Source: Anaerotruncus sp. MC2020 (GTDB lineage Bacteria; Bacillota; Clostridia; Oscillospirales; Ruminococcaceae). From it: 64,000 nt of DNA. A program made the position numbers and the translations under genes. A model generated the notes under the pieces. That model did no database searches. It was given only the letters and a program-made list of their open reading frames with translations, and had not been told where the DNA came from. The stretch's first letter is position 1. Every line of letters starts with the position of its first letter. Positions 6,726-15,287 of the stretch are shown piece by piece. The stretch is taken from assembly GCA_000701945.1 (NCBI GenBank), contig KL370840.1:496001-560000 (forward strand). The letters are read 5' to 3'.

Positions 6726-8915
6726 TTATTCCTGTTCACTCAGGAACAGCGATACGCGGTTCTGTATGTGCTCCGCGCACTGCTCTGCTGTGGACTCGCC
6801 CGCAATGTACTGCTCAAACTCCTCGGAGAGTATCGGCGAGATGTCCCAGTCCCACTGCCCGAGCTTGTCGCAGGCGAGGACGGTCTCCTTGACATAGTCG
6901 AAGTTCTCCCGCGATATCGTCAGGGTGTAGGTGTATCGGTAGTTGTTCAGACCGCCACTGACCTCGCGGTCGGAGTTCTCGTACTCCTTGAATGTGTTGC
7001 TCCATGCGTCCTCGAATGCGTCCTTTCGGGTGTGGCACAACCCCCACGTATCGTTCATCTGATTATTGTAGCTCAGCACATAGTTGAGGAACTCCCAGCC
7101 ACCCTGCTCGCAATTGCCAGTTTTCAGGACGAAATACTCCGCCCTGTCTATCCTGAAGCTGCCGTGTCTGCTGCTGTTCGGCTGCATAACGAGGGTGATG
7201 TCGTCGAGGGACATCGAATGCGCAGCCGCGTCGCCGATGATGTCCCAGAGTCGGCAGCCGCTTGGCATTCTGTAGCCCATAAGAGCCTTTTTCCTGCCGA
7301 GGAGGGTTAGGTCTTCCTGCGCGTCGAGAGTGCGCTCCTCCTCTGTCGTGTTCTCCCAGTAGCCCTGCCCGTATTCGCCGATATAGTTGGCATTTTTGCA
7401 GAACTCCAGCAGCCTGATGAACTCGGACGAGTCAAAGCAACACTCAGCCTTTTCGTAGTCCACCCAGTCGCTGAAATTATTCTGACAGAGCCAGTCGAAT
7501 GCGAGGACGGAATTATCGAGGAAGTGGTGCTCGCTCAGGTACATATCATCGGGGAGAGCTTCAACAAAGTCCATAAATTCGCCGTAATCCCAGCCCTCCT
7601 GTCCGCGCGGGAGCACCTCGCTGTTGACCATATGGATATCGGGCGTGTACGACTCCGCCATTGAATAGAGTTTGCCCTTGTGCTTCAAGCCGTTCACGAC
7701 ATTCGGCAGGAAATCCTCCTCGCTGATTCCGCCGTATTTCTCGTGTAGCTCCGCAAAATCCTCGACCGCGCCAAGGTTGATGTACTTTATCATCTCGTTG
7801 TGGCACGTGGGGATGTAGACATCGGGCGAATCTCCCGCGAGGATATCGCGCTTGAGGTCGTCAGTCTGCGTGTCGTATTCGCGGAACTCGACCGTGTAGC
7901 CGTCGTTCTCCTTTGCGAATTCGACCGCTGTATTCCGCAGTATCTGGTCGGCATTGCCGTGTACGCCCATGAGCACCGTCCCGCGCTCCTCGACATAGTC
8001 ATCGGGGCGCGCAGTCAGCAAGGTCAGACCCGTCAACAGAACGGCGAATCTCCCCTCCACGAGCGGGCAGAATGCGCTGATATGCGCGCCGCTTACCTGC
8101 GAGGCGATGAAGTCCACGAGCAGGGTCATATCTCCCGCCGCGCTCATGCCGTAAATGCCGTCGTCGAGGTGAAGATACGCCGCATAGCGCCCGTCTCCCG
8201 TGACAGGCGGACTCTGCATGGACGAGCCGTTCGGATTCTCCCTCAGCTCGCTCTCCGTCGGAGTTTTCAGCTTGTCGAGTCGGGCGTGTCTGTTCATGTT
8301 GCTGCAGATAATGCCGCCCTCGCTGTCGAAGGTGTAGCTCTCGGACATATCGAGGGGGACGCTTGCCTTGACCTGCCCGTCCCCGCCGACGAGAATGGCG
8401 TCCTTGTCGAGCGAGAGGAGCGTCTCATCTCCGTGGAAAGTCACTGCATTGGCGAAGATGTTGTTCATGTCGAGCCGACCGCCGAGGTCACCAAGGTCGA
8501 CCGCCGAGACAAGCTTACCGTCAGCCGAGAACGTCTTTATCGCGACGGCTTTCTCTTTATCAGTGGATACGGAGCTGAACGCCCGCAGATTGCCGTCATC
8601 GGTCTCGGAGAAAAAGGACAGCCACTCGCCCTCCCCTTTTTCGATGACGAAGCTCCCGCCGATATTCAGCTCCGCGTCGTAACGAACCGCGCGGATATGC
8701 TCGTCGGTGTCATTGTACACGAGCATTAAGCCGTCCGCCGTCGGGAAAATGCAGTTCGCGTAGATATAGTCCGCGGGGAGGTCAATACTGCTCTCCTTGT
8801 ACATGGTCTGCTCGTCGGAGCTGACGCTAACTGCCGATTTTCCGCTCTTTTCCGCACATGAGGTGCAGCCCGCCATCAGCGCGAGAGCACACAAAAATGC
8901 AATCATCTTTTTCAT
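6726..8915 (-). CDS. Extracellular solute-binding lipoprotein with N-terminal propeller-like region
   Basis: A 729-residue lipoprotein. A signal peptide of 16 residues ends in the lipobox LMAGC with the lipidated Cys at 17. Residues about 45-340 show repeated short beta units typical of a propeller, and about 350-729 match the family 1 ABC solute-binding fold (VHGNADQILRNTAVEFAKE, then GDSPDVYIP). I chose the ATG at 8915 because it begins the signal peptide and has an AGGAGGA site; a longer frame to 8942 would bury it. No permease or ATPase gene is adjacent, so it is an orphan binding protein, possibly a sensor for the divergent sigma system. The ligand is unknown, perhaps an oligosaccharide. 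Confidence 0.85.
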   Translation of the reverse strand: MKKMIAFLCALALMAGCTSCAEKSGKSAVSVSSDEQTMYKESSIDLPADYIYANCIFPTADGLMLVYNDTDEHIRAVRYDAELNIGGSFVIEKGEGEWLSFFSETDDGNLRAFSSVSTDKEKAVAIKTFSADGKLVSAVDLGDLGGRLDMNNIFANAVTFHGDETLLSLDKDAILVGGDGQVKASVPLDMSESYTFDSEGGIICSNMNRHARLDKLKTPTESELRENPNGSSMQSPPVTGDGRYAAYLHLDDGIYGMSAAGDMTLLVDFIASQVSGAHISAFCPLVEGRFAVLLTGLTLLTARPDDYVEERGTVLMGVHGNADQILRNTAVEFAKENDGYTVEFREYDTQTDDLKRDILAGDSPDVYIPTCHNEMIKYINLGAVEDFAELHEKYGGISEEDFLPNVVNGLKHKGKLYSMAESYTPDIHMVNSEVLPRGQEGWDYGEFMDFVEALPDDMYLSEHHFLDNSVLAFDWLCQNNFSDWVDYEKAECCFDSSEFIRLLEFCKNANYIGEYGQGYWENTTEEERTLDAQEDLTLLGRKKALMGYRMPSGCRLWDIIGDAAAHSMSLDDITLVMQPNSSRHGSFRIDRAEYFVLKTGNCEQGGWEFLNYVLSYNNQMNDTWGLCHTRKDAFEDAWSNTFKEYENSDREVSGGLNNYRYTYTLTISRENFDYVKETVLACDKLGQWDWDISPILSEEFEQYIAGESTAEQCAEHIQNRVSLFLSEQE

Positions 8916-8993
8916 TGAAAGTCCTCCTTTTCCTCGGAGCACAGGGCGCTCCGAAAGTTCTGTAAATTAGTGACTTTCAAAGGGTAAAAAAGC

Positions 8994-9022
8994 GAAACTT
9001 CACAAAAAGTTCATAAAGTTTC
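8994..9022. repeat. Inverted repeat in the divergent sigma/lipoprotein intergenic region
   Basis: GAAACTT and AAGTTTC, seven perfect pairs separated by 15 bases, lie in the 275-base gap between the lipoprotein and the sigma gene. It may be an operator; no convincing promoter was found for the lipoprotein itself. Confidence 0.3.
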
Positions 9023-9096
9023 TCTGCAATGCACAAATGAACAAGACATTTTCAGTGCATATCAGACAACAAATCGCGTGTTCCAAAAATATTTTC

Positions 9097-9125
9097 TTGA
9101 TTTGTGTTACGTTTTGTTGTATCAT
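9097..9125 (+). promoter_or_regulatory. Promoter of the sigma/anti-sigma operon
   Basis: TTGATT, 17 bases, TATCAT, about 65 bases before the sigma gene. It looks like a vegetative sigma-A promoter; autoregulation by the encoded sigma factor cannot be judged. Confidence 0.5.
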
Positions 9126-9190
9126 CAACAATAGATAGAATGAAAGCTGATAAATGCATTTAATAAGCTTGAAGGTGGTGAGGTGAGGTC

Positions 9191-9754
9191 ATGACGCACG
9201 ATGAATTCCGCAGACTGCTCGGCAGGTCGCGCGAGGAGGCGCATAAGGCGCTATTTGAGGCGTACTGCAACTACGTTTACACAATAGTTTTCAACAGGCT
9301 ACGCAGCTGCGCGAGCCGCGAGGACATCGAGGAGTGCGTGTGCGACGTGTTCGCTGACGTCTTCCTCAGCTATGACTCCGATAAGGACGTAAGCGGCGAT
9401 ATCTCGGGTTTTATCGGGACTATCGCACGCCGCAGGGCTGCCGCTGTGTACAGGAAAATCTCGTCCCGCGCGGAGACTGTCGCACTCGACGACGAGGCGG
9501 TACAGCTCCCCGATGCGGCGCAGGACGTCGAGCACATGACCGACGACAGCGAACGCCGAAGACTGCTGCTCGACGCGGTAGCAGAGCTCGGAGTGCCCGA
9601 TTCTACGATAATCATACAGAAGTATTACTACGGTCGGAGCGCAAAGGAAATAGCAAAAATACTGTCGCTCACCCCCGAAAATATCCGCGTCCGAAGCGGG
9701 CGCGCAGTGAGAAAACTGAAGGAAATGCTCGAAAAATCGGGTATTTCCCTGTGA
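9191..9754 (+). CDS. Sigma-70 family (ECF-type) RNA polymerase sigma factor
   Basis: A 187-residue sigma factor with only regions 2 and 4. Region 2 covers about residues 15-85, with the negatively charged segment EDIEECVCDVFADVF and the following helix that would contact the -10 element. Region 4 covers about 125-182, with the helix-turn-helix around RSAKEIAKILSLTPENIRVR. It directs RNA polymerase to a dedicated promoter set when released from its inhibitor. The next gene, 12 bases downstream, encodes a single-pass membrane protein that is the likely anti-sigma factor. Regulon and signal are unknown. Start supported by a purine-rich GGTGGTGAGG site. Confidence 0.88.
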   Translation: MTHDEFRRLLGRSREEAHKALFEAYCNYVYTIVFNRLRSCASREDIEECVCDVFADVFLSYDSDKDVSGDISGFIGTIARRRAAAVYRKISSRAETVALDDEAVQLPDAAQDVEHMTDDSERRRLLLDAVAELGVPDSTIIIQKYYYGRSAKEIAKILSLTPENIRVRSGRAVRKLKEMLEKSGISL

Positions 9755-9766
9755 GGAGGGTCAGAT

Positions 9767-11230
9767 ATGAAAAATGATGATTTGAACCTTGATATGCTTG
9801 AAAATGCAGATGAAAGGACGGTCGAAAGGCTGTCCGAAGAGTACAGCGCGGTCACTGAGAGCGACGTAAAGCGGCTGTATGAAAAGTCCGAGAAGCTCTA
9901 TAATTCGCGCAAAACCGACTTCTACTTCGAGCCGCAGGACACTGTCACGGGAGTTGAGCCCTACCGCCGCCCGATGTGGAGCAAGGTGCTCGCGGCTGTG
10001 TCGGCTCTCGTGCTCGTCACGGGAGCGGTCACGGGCGGAGCTCTGCTGATACGCAATTTCAGCGGACGCCCCGACGATACGCTGACTGACACGACCGAGG
10101 AAGAGTCCGCCGCCTGCCGAAATATAGCCCCGTTCGGCGATATCTCCGAGGCAAGGGTGCGCTTCACGAACGCGGCTTATGTCCCCTACCTGTATGAAGC
10201 GACTGCCGAGGAGGTCAGCGCACTTGCTGAGGCGTTCAATCTTGCGGCGTGGGAGGAGATACCCGCTGATACGCCGCACGAATCCGACGGCGAAACAGCA
10301 CTTGTTTACGTGAACGCAGACGGTCAGACCTACAGGCTCGTTTTCAATCCCGACGGCACAGTCGAGTGCGTACATGACGGCGTCACGACGAAGTACAAGG
10401 TGTCCGAGGCGGCAAGTTCTGCCGCGTACAGCGGTGCTCAATCCGACAATATCTACGGCAAGCTGATACCGTGCAAGGTCGAAGACCTGACCGCGGACGG
10501 CGTCTGGAAGAACAACGAAATCATGCCCGAGAAGCTGTTCGATGAGCCCGCTCTGACCGAGGAGCTCAAGGGCAAATATATCATCGAAAACCACCCGCTC
10601 TACGACTTTGCATGGGACATCGAGGACGTCAGAAAGGACGCCGCAAATGCCGATAATATCATCATCGGCACGGTCGACAGCATGTCCTTCAAGTCGAGCG
10701 GCGGAATTGCCCACATGGTGATCGACATCATTGTGTCTGAAGACACAGCGGGCAAATTCACCGGCGGTAAGTTCAGCGCCTGCAATCACCTCACCTTAGG
10801 CATACTCGGCGGCTATGTCCCGATGAAGGAGATAATCAGCGACCCAGGCGTTCAGGCGCACGCCTCTCCCGACAACTTTGAGCTCAGGGACTACGACGTC
10901 GACAACACCTACTACCACGAGATAGTCGGTACGGGACTGGCGCCGATAGTCGGCAAAGAATACGCATTCCTGACACATTCTGACGAAACGGGGTGCAGCA
11001 TTGTCGGAGAAGAATACGGCATACTCTACAAGTGCGACAACCTCTATATCTCGCACACAAGTATGGCTACCGTAAATGAATTCTTCGACCTTGATGAGCT
11101 CAAGGCAATGCTCGGCGTAGAGCTCTCGGCTGATGCGCTCCCATACATCAATACCGAGAAGACTACAGAAGAAGTCCATGTCGAGTCCGTCGATGGAAAC
11201 GGCTCGCTGGTTGTGCCGCTCGACAAATAA
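9767..11230 (+). CDS. Probable membrane anti-sigma factor with large extracellular domain
   Basis: A 487-residue protein with a cytoplasmic N-terminal part of about 70 acidic and basic residues, one membrane helix (about residues 72-95, KVLAAVSALVLVTGAVTGGA) and about 390 residues outside. This topology and its position 12 bases after a sigma gene, with a GAGGAGGG ribosome site, fit an anti-sigma factor of a trans-membrane signalling pair. The cytoplasmic part shows no zinc-binding HxxxCxxC motif. The outer region has two parts, one near residues 120-215 with a small beta-rich unit and one near 285-460; I recognise neither. Function is inferred from context. Confidence 0.7.
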   Translation: MKNDDLNLDMLENADERTVERLSEEYSAVTESDVKRLYEKSEKLYNSRKTDFYFEPQDTVTGVEPYRRPMWSKVLAAVSALVLVTGAVTGGALLIRNFSGRPDDTLTDTTEEESAACRNIAPFGDISEARVRFTNAAYVPYLYEATAEEVSALAEAFNLAAWEEIPADTPHESDGETALVYVNADGQTYRLVFNPDGTVECVHDGVTTKYKVSEAASSAAYSGAQSDNIYGKLIPCKVEDLTADGVWKNNEIMPEKLFDEPALTEELKGKYIIENHPLYDFAWDIEDVRKDAANADNIIIGTVDSMSFKSSGGIAHMVIDIIVSEDTAGKFTGGKFSACNHLTLGILGGYVPMKEIISDPGVQAHASPDNFELRDYDVDNTYYHEIVGTGLAPIVGKEYAFLTHSDETGCSIVGEEYGILYKCDNLYISHTSMATVNEFFDLDELKAMLGVELSADALPYINTEKTTEEVHVESVDGNGSLVVPLDK

Positions 11231-11231
11231 G

Positions 11232-11259
11232 AAAAGGTCTCCCGAGGGAGACCTTTTTT
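11232..11259. terminator. Bidirectional terminator between anti-sigma and fba genes
   Basis: AAAAGGTCTCCC and GGAGACCTTTTTT flank GAG, giving a strong stem with A and T runs on both sides. It serves the sigma operon and also lies 17 bases after fba on the other strand. Confidence 0.9.
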
Positions 11260-11276
11260 ATGCTTATTCAGCCAAA

Positions 11277-12140
11277 TTATGCCTTGTTTACGCTGCCGAA
11301 GAGCTCCATCTTCTCCTTGACCTTAGCCTTGATAGCCTCAAAGCCGGGTGCGAGGAGCTTTCTGGGATCGAAGCCCTTGCCCTGCTGATCCTTGCCAGCC
11401 TCGATGTAGCCTCTTGTAGCCTCAGCAAATACGAGCTGGCACTCTGTATTTACGTTTATCTTAGCAACGCCGAGTGAGATAGCCTTCTTTATCATATCGT
11501 CGGGGATACCTGTACCGCCGTGGAGAACGAGAGGCATCTCGCCAACTGTCTTGTTGATAGCCTCGAGAGTCTCAAAGCTGAGTCCCTCCCAGTTTGAGGG
11601 GTATACGCCGTGGATGTTGCCGATACCTGCTGCGAGGAAGTCTACGCCGAGGTCAGCGATCTGCTTGCACTCGTTGGGGTCAGCGCACTCGCCCTTGCCG
11701 ATAACGCCGTCCTCTTCGCCGCCGATAGCGCCTACCTCAGCCTCGATGGAAAGACCGAGATTGTGAGCAACATTTACGAGCTCTGTTGTCTTTGCAACGT
11801 TCTCGTCGATGGGGAAGTGTGAGCCGTCAAACATTATAGATGTAAAGCCTGCCTTGATGCACTTGTAGCAGCCCTCGTACGAGCCGTGGTCAAGGTGGAG
11901 AGCAACGGGAACTGTGATACCGAGAGACTTGTCCATAGCAGCGACCATAGCTGCAACTGTCTCAAAGCCTGTCATGTACTTGCCTGCACCCTCGGAAACA
12001 CCGAGAATAACGGGAGAATTGAGCTCCTGAGCTGTGAGAAGGATAGCCTTAGTCCACTCAAGGTTATTGATGTTGAACTGACCTACTGCGTACTTTCCGT
12101 CTCTTGCTTTTCTGAGCATTTCTGTAGCTGAAGTTAACAT
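11277..12140 (-). CDS. fba: Class II fructose-1,6-bisphosphate aldolase
   Basis: A 287-residue class II aldolase that splits fructose 1,6-bisphosphate into dihydroxyacetone phosphate and glyceraldehyde 3-phosphate with a catalytic zinc. Visible marks are the zinc motif LHLDHG (about residues 78-83), SIMFDGSH, EAEVGAIGGEEDG and the phosphate loop LVLHGGTGIPDD. I choose the ATG at 12140, eight bases after GGAGG, rather than the frame extension to 12164, which lacks a ribosome site. Codon use is biased toward highly expressed genes (for example many GAG, AAG and CTG/CTT choices), fitting a glycolytic enzyme. It is a single-gene unit with its own promoter and terminator. Confidence 0.95.
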   Translation of the reverse strand: MLTSATEMLRKARDGKYAVGQFNINNLEWTKAILLTAQELNSPVILGVSEGAGKYMTGFETVAAMVAAMDKSLGITVPVALHLDHGSYEGCYKCIKAGFTSIMFDGSHFPIDENVAKTTELVNVAHNLGLSIEAEVGAIGGEEDGVIGKGECADPNECKQIADLGVDFLAAGIGNIHGVYPSNWEGLSFETLEAINKTVGEMPLVLHGGTGIPDDMIKKAISLGVAKINVNTECQLVFAEATRGYIEAGKDQQGKGFDPRKLLAPGFEAIKAKVKEKMELFGSVNKA

Positions 12141-12190
12141 TTTTGATTCCTCCAAAATATTCATTGTAGGGAAAAAGCCCTATCGTTATT

Positions 12191-12219
12191 ATTCTAACAT
12201 ATCTGATGAAAAAAAGCAA
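12191..12219 (-). promoter_or_regulatory. Promoter of fba
   Basis: On the minus strand TTGCTT, 17 bases, TAGAAT, about 45 bases before the fba start. Confidence 0.6.
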
Positions 12220-12266
12220 GAGGCAAGTGAAAAAAAACGTTATTATTTGATTTAATTTTATATCTG

Positions 12267-12295
12267 TTGACAATAATTATAAAATACACTATAAT
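12267..12295 (+). promoter_or_regulatory. Promoter of the SCP2/hydrolase operon
   Basis: TTGACA, 17 bases, TATAAT: a full consensus sigma-A promoter, about 45 bases before the first gene. Confidence 0.85.
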
Positions 12296-12340
12296 ATTTG
12301 AGTATACGGACTCAAAATCAATGACAAAGGAGTAAAAACA

Positions 12341-12658
12341 ATGAAATTTGAAGAGCTTCTCGCAAAGGTAAGAAAAATGGCAGAGGGAAAAGACGTATCG
12401 GGTACTGATTTCCTCGCTGTACAGGTGAATATCACAGGAGACAACTCAGGAGTGTTCTACGTTGAGGTCAAGGACGGCAAGGTCAGAATCGAGCCCTATG
12501 AGTACAACGACAGAAACTGCGATATCACGATGTCTATGGACAACTTCAACAAGCTCATAGACGGCAAGCTCGACCCCGTCATGGCGTTCACTCTCGGCAA
12601 GCTCAAGGTCGGCGGAGATATCGGCAAAGCCCTTGAATTCGCGAAATTAGTCAAGTAA
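12341..12658 (+). CDS. SCP2 sterol-binding domain protein
   Basis: A 105-residue single-domain protein of the SCP2 (sterol carrier protein 2) type, a small alpha/beta fold with a hydrophobic tunnel. It shows the usual pattern of an amphipathic first helix, a beta-sheet region (GVFYVEVKDGKVRIEP), the DITMSMDNFNKLIDGKLDPVMAFTLGKLKVGGD signature spread over residues 60-95 and a final helix. Such proteins bind lipids or acyl chains. The stop TAA shares a base with the ATG of the following alpha/beta hydrolase, so the two proteins are made in coupled fashion and may act on the same lipid-like ligand. Confidence 0.88.
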   Translation: MKFEELLAKVRKMAEGKDVSGTDFLAVQVNITGDNSGVFYVEVKDGKVRIEPYEYNDRNCDITMSMDNFNKLIDGKLDPVMAFTLGKLKVGGDIGKALEFAKLVK

Positions 12659-13467
12659 TGTCAGCAAACTGCAAAAACGGAGCTGTTCCGATAGGCTCGA
12701 CGGAGATGTACTACGCACGCTTCGGCAGAGGGGATAAGAGCCTGATACTTTTACCTGGACTCTCAGACGGTCTTGCTACCGTCAAGGGGAAGGCTTTTGT
12801 GCTTTCCCGCCCGTACAAGGACTTCTTCAGCAAATACACAGTCTATATGTTCAGCAGAAAAAACGAGATGCCTGACGGGTATAATATCCGCCAAATGGCA
12901 GAGGATCAGGCGGAGGCGCTGAAAAAGCTCGGCATTGAGAGAACTTGCGTTGTCGGTGTTTCGCAGGGAGGGATGATAGCTCAGCAGCTTGCAGCCAGCC
13001 ACCCTGAAGCAGTCGAAAAGCTCGTGCTTGCTGTAACAGCGCCATATGCGAACGATACGGTGAGGAGCGTCGTCTCAGCATGGAAGGGCATGGCTGAAAA
13101 AGGCGATCACAAGGCTCTTATGACAGATACTGCGGAGAAGAGCTATTCTGATGCATATCTGAAAAAATTCAGCAGATTACTCCCGCTTCTCTCTATTGCA
13201 ACCAAGCCCAGGAACTACAGGCGCTTTCTGATAAATGCCGACGCTATCCTGCGGTTTGACGCAAGAAATGAGCTTGACAGGATAAAGTGCCCCGTACTTA
13301 TCATAGGCGGTGCAAAGGACAAGACTGTCGGCACTGAGGCTGCAAACGAGCTGCACTCGCTGATCAAGGGCAGCCGGCTCCACATCTATAAGGAGTACGG
13401 TCATGCAGCCTACGAGGAGGCTAAGGACTTCAACAGACGAATATTCGCCTTTCTTGAAGGCATATGA
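12658..13467 (+). CDS. Alpha/beta hydrolase
   Basis: A 269-residue alpha/beta hydrolase, probably an esterase or lipase-like enzyme. The nucleophile elbow is GVSQGG (Ser at about residue 102), the acid is in GGAKDKTVG and the catalytic His in EYGHAAYEE near the end. The oxyanion region follows strand beta3 (ILLPGLSDG). No signal peptide is present, so it is cytoplasmic. Its ATG overlaps the stop of the SCP2-type gene by one base (TAATG). The pairing of a lipid-binding domain with a hydrolase suggests a lipid or acyl substrate, which is inference. A strong hairpin terminator follows directly. Confidence 0.88.
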   Translation: MSANCKNGAVPIGSTEMYYARFGRGDKSLILLPGLSDGLATVKGKAFVLSRPYKDFFSKYTVYMFSRKNEMPDGYNIRQMAEDQAEALKKLGIERTCVVGVSQGGMIAQQLAASHPEAVEKLVLAVTAPYANDTVRSVVSAWKGMAEKGDHKALMTDTAEKSYSDAYLKKFSRLLPLLSIATKPRNYRRFLINADAILRFDARNELDRIKCPVLIIGGAKDKTVGTEAANELHSLIKGSRLHIYKEYGHAAYEEAKDFNRRIFAFLEGI

Positions 13468-13500
13468 TCCCTGCGGATAATCTCTCCGCAGGGATTATTT
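13467..13500 (+). terminator. Terminator of the SCP2/hydrolase operon
   Basis: ATCCCTGCGG and CCGCAGGGAT pair perfectly over ten bases with a nine-base loop, then TATTT. It begins at the hydrolase stop codon. Confidence 0.85.
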
Positions 13501-13609
13501 ACAGCAGACTGCACCTGAAACGGGCAGAGAGTTCGGTGTAGCTATTGTACAAATCCGCCCGTTATAATCTGTTGATTACTAACAAATAATAAAAATCTCC
13601 CCGCAGGTC

Positions 13610-13638
13610 TTGAATTTTGTTAGAATAAATATTATAAT
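13610..13638 (+). promoter_or_regulatory. Promoter of the zinc-ribbon pilin-like cluster
   Basis: TTGAAT, 17 bases, TATAAT, 48 bases before the first of three tandem related genes. No promoter was seen in the short gaps between them. Confidence 0.7.
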
Positions 13639-13685
13639 TGTATTTATAGGGATTATTCCCAATATTTGTATAGGAGTGACTTATT

Positions 13686-14615
13686 ATGCCATTTTGTCAG
13701 AATTGCGGCAGAAAATTAGCCGAAAATGAAGTATGTAACTGCACATCGGGTGCTGCACCTACACCTGTTCCCACACCCGCCCCCGCCGCTGCTCCGCAGC
13801 CCGCACCTGCTGAAGCTCCCGCACCGAAGCCCGAGGCTGCTCCCGCACCTAAGGCTGAAGCAGCTCCCGCACCTGCTCCCAAGCCCGAGGAAAAGCCTGC
13901 AACCGCTGCTGCTCCTCAGACTCCTCCCCCTGCTGCTCCCAAGCCGCAGCCTGCTCCTGCGCCCGCTCCCAAGCCCGCACCGCAGCCTGCACCGGCTCCT
14001 CAGCAGGTATATCCGAATGCAGCCGCTCAGCAACCCAAGAAGAAAAAGACTCCTGTCGGTCTTATCATCGCGATAATCCTCATACCTATCGTACTCATCG
14101 TACTCCTCGTAGTCGGTATACTTGCGGCTATACTTCTCCCCGCGATGTCGGGATATGTGAGCAAGTCAAAGATATCCTCCGCCAATGCCTCGGCAAGCAG
14201 CATATCCAAGGCTGTAGATTCGTCGCTCACCGATCTCGATATGCAGGGCGTGAAGATAAGCGGCTACTACGTAGTATGCTCCGACAAGAAGAACAACTAC
14301 AACCTCCCCGAGAACTTCGACGAGGACGAGTTCTACAAGAAGATGAAGAATTACTACTCCGACAGCGAGAAGCATGAGTGGTTCGCAGTAGTTGAGTACA
14401 GCTCGTGTACATATGCCGCTGTCTCCGAGGGCTGGAAGGAACAGCTCGTAGGAACCTATCCCTATAGCTCGACAGCTGACGGTCCCTGCTACTATGATAC
14501 ATACTACCTCTCCACAACAAAGAGAACAAAGGCTTCCCTCACAAAGCTCTACAACGACGCTGCAAAGAAGGTAAAGCAGAAGGCTGAGGAAGCTTCATAC
14601 TACGATTATTATTGA
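13686..14615 (+). CDS. Zinc-ribbon, Pro/Ala-linker, pilin-like membrane protein (paralog 1)
   Basis: A 309-residue protein of unusual build. A zinc-ribbon tip has C4xxC7 and C17xC19; residues about 20-117 are a low-complexity Ala/Pro linker with Lys and Glu; a KKKK motif precedes one membrane helix (about 124-150). The helix continues as GILAAILLPAMSGYVSKSK, which closely parallels the pilin-like protein at 5516-6259 (GILSAILIPTMSGYIRKAK). The C-terminal domain (about 170-300) carries WFAVVEY and VGTYPY, shared with both paralogs. There is no prepilin leader, so the zinc ribbon should stay in the cytoplasm and the head lie outside. Function unknown. An AGGAGTGA site precedes it. Confidence 0.85.
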   Translation: MPFCQNCGRKLAENEVCNCTSGAAPTPVPTPAPAAAPQPAPAEAPAPKPEAAPAPKAEAAPAPAPKPEEKPATAAAPQTPPPAAPKPQPAPAPAPKPAPQPAPAPQQVYPNAAAQQPKKKKTPVGLIIAIILIPIVLIVLLVVGILAAILLPAMSGYVSKSKISSANASASSISKAVDSSLTDLDMQGVKISGYYVVCSDKKNNYNLPENFDEDEFYKKMKNYYSDSEKHEWFAVVEYSSCTYAAVSEGWKEQLVGTYPYSSTADGPCYYDTYYLSTTKRTKASLTKLYNDAAKKVKQKAEEASYYDYY

Positions 14616-14638
14616 TCTAAGCAAAGGAGTGACCAATA

Positions 14639-15259
14639 ATGGCTAAATGTAATAATTGCGGCAGGGAGCTCGCCGAAAACGAAGTTTGCAGCTGTACAGA
14701 AGTTCAGCAACCACAAAAGAAGAATAGTCTGATACCTGCGCTTATCATTGTCGCGGTCGTGCTGATAATTCTTACTTTATGCTGTTTGGGTTTCCTTCTT
14801 TTCAACAACAGAAGTTCAACATCGAAAAGTCGAGCATTCGGCAATGCTGCCTCGCTCTATAAAGCTGCTAATTCCGCGCTTACAGAGCTCGATGAAAAGG
14901 GCTGCAACGTAGGAGGCTACTTCATTATCAGCTCTGACAGCGAGAATAACTACAATGTTCCCGACACCATTGATATAGACGAATTCTCTAAAATAGTCAA
15001 CAAGTTCTACGAAGACAGCAATAAAAGGGAATGGTTCGCAGTATGCAAAGATGGCTGCACTACTTACGTCGCTCAGTCAAAAAAATGGGATACCGAGATC
15101 GTTGGTACATATCCACACGAAACAAATGACGACGGCGCGATTTACTGCTACTACGAAAAAGACTACGCCCCATATAATTCCTCCCAAGGACCCAAAACAG
15201 ATAAGATTACTCTAAAAGAGCTCTACGACGACGCAGCAGAGAAGGTCAAGCAAGGTTGA
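14639..15259 (+). CDS. Zinc-ribbon pilin-like membrane protein (paralog 2, short linker)
   Basis: A 206-residue paralog of the preceding gene, 23 bases downstream with an AGGAGTGA ribosome site. The zinc ribbon is the same (C4xxC7, C17xC19; RELAENEVC), but the Ala/Pro linker is missing and the membrane helix begins at about residue 31 (LIPALIIVAVVLIILTLCC). The helix ends before the pilin-like GILxAILxPxMSGY sequence, here degenerated to FLLFNNRSSTSKS. The head keeps GYFIISSD, NNYNVPD, EWFAVC and VGTYP. Codon use is somewhat more AT-rich than its neighbours. Same predicted topology; function unknown. Confidence 0.82.
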   Translation: MAKCNNCGRELAENEVCSCTEVQQPQKKNSLIPALIIVAVVLIILTLCCLGFLLFNNRSSTSKSRAFGNAASLYKAANSALTELDEKGCNVGGYFIISSDSENNYNVPDTIDIDEFSKIVNKFYEDSNKREWFAVCKDGCTTYVAQSKKWDTEIVGTYPHETNDDGAIYCYYEKDYAPYNSSQGPKTDKITLKELYDDAAEKVKQG

Positions 15260-15287
15260 GAACAATAACTCAAAGGAGTTACATACT

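Noticed and set aside
13726..14076. Alternative frames through the Ala/Pro linker region, both strands
   Set aside because: They arise from the low-complexity GCN/CCN codons; only the zinc-ribbon frame has a ribosome site and continues into conserved sequence.
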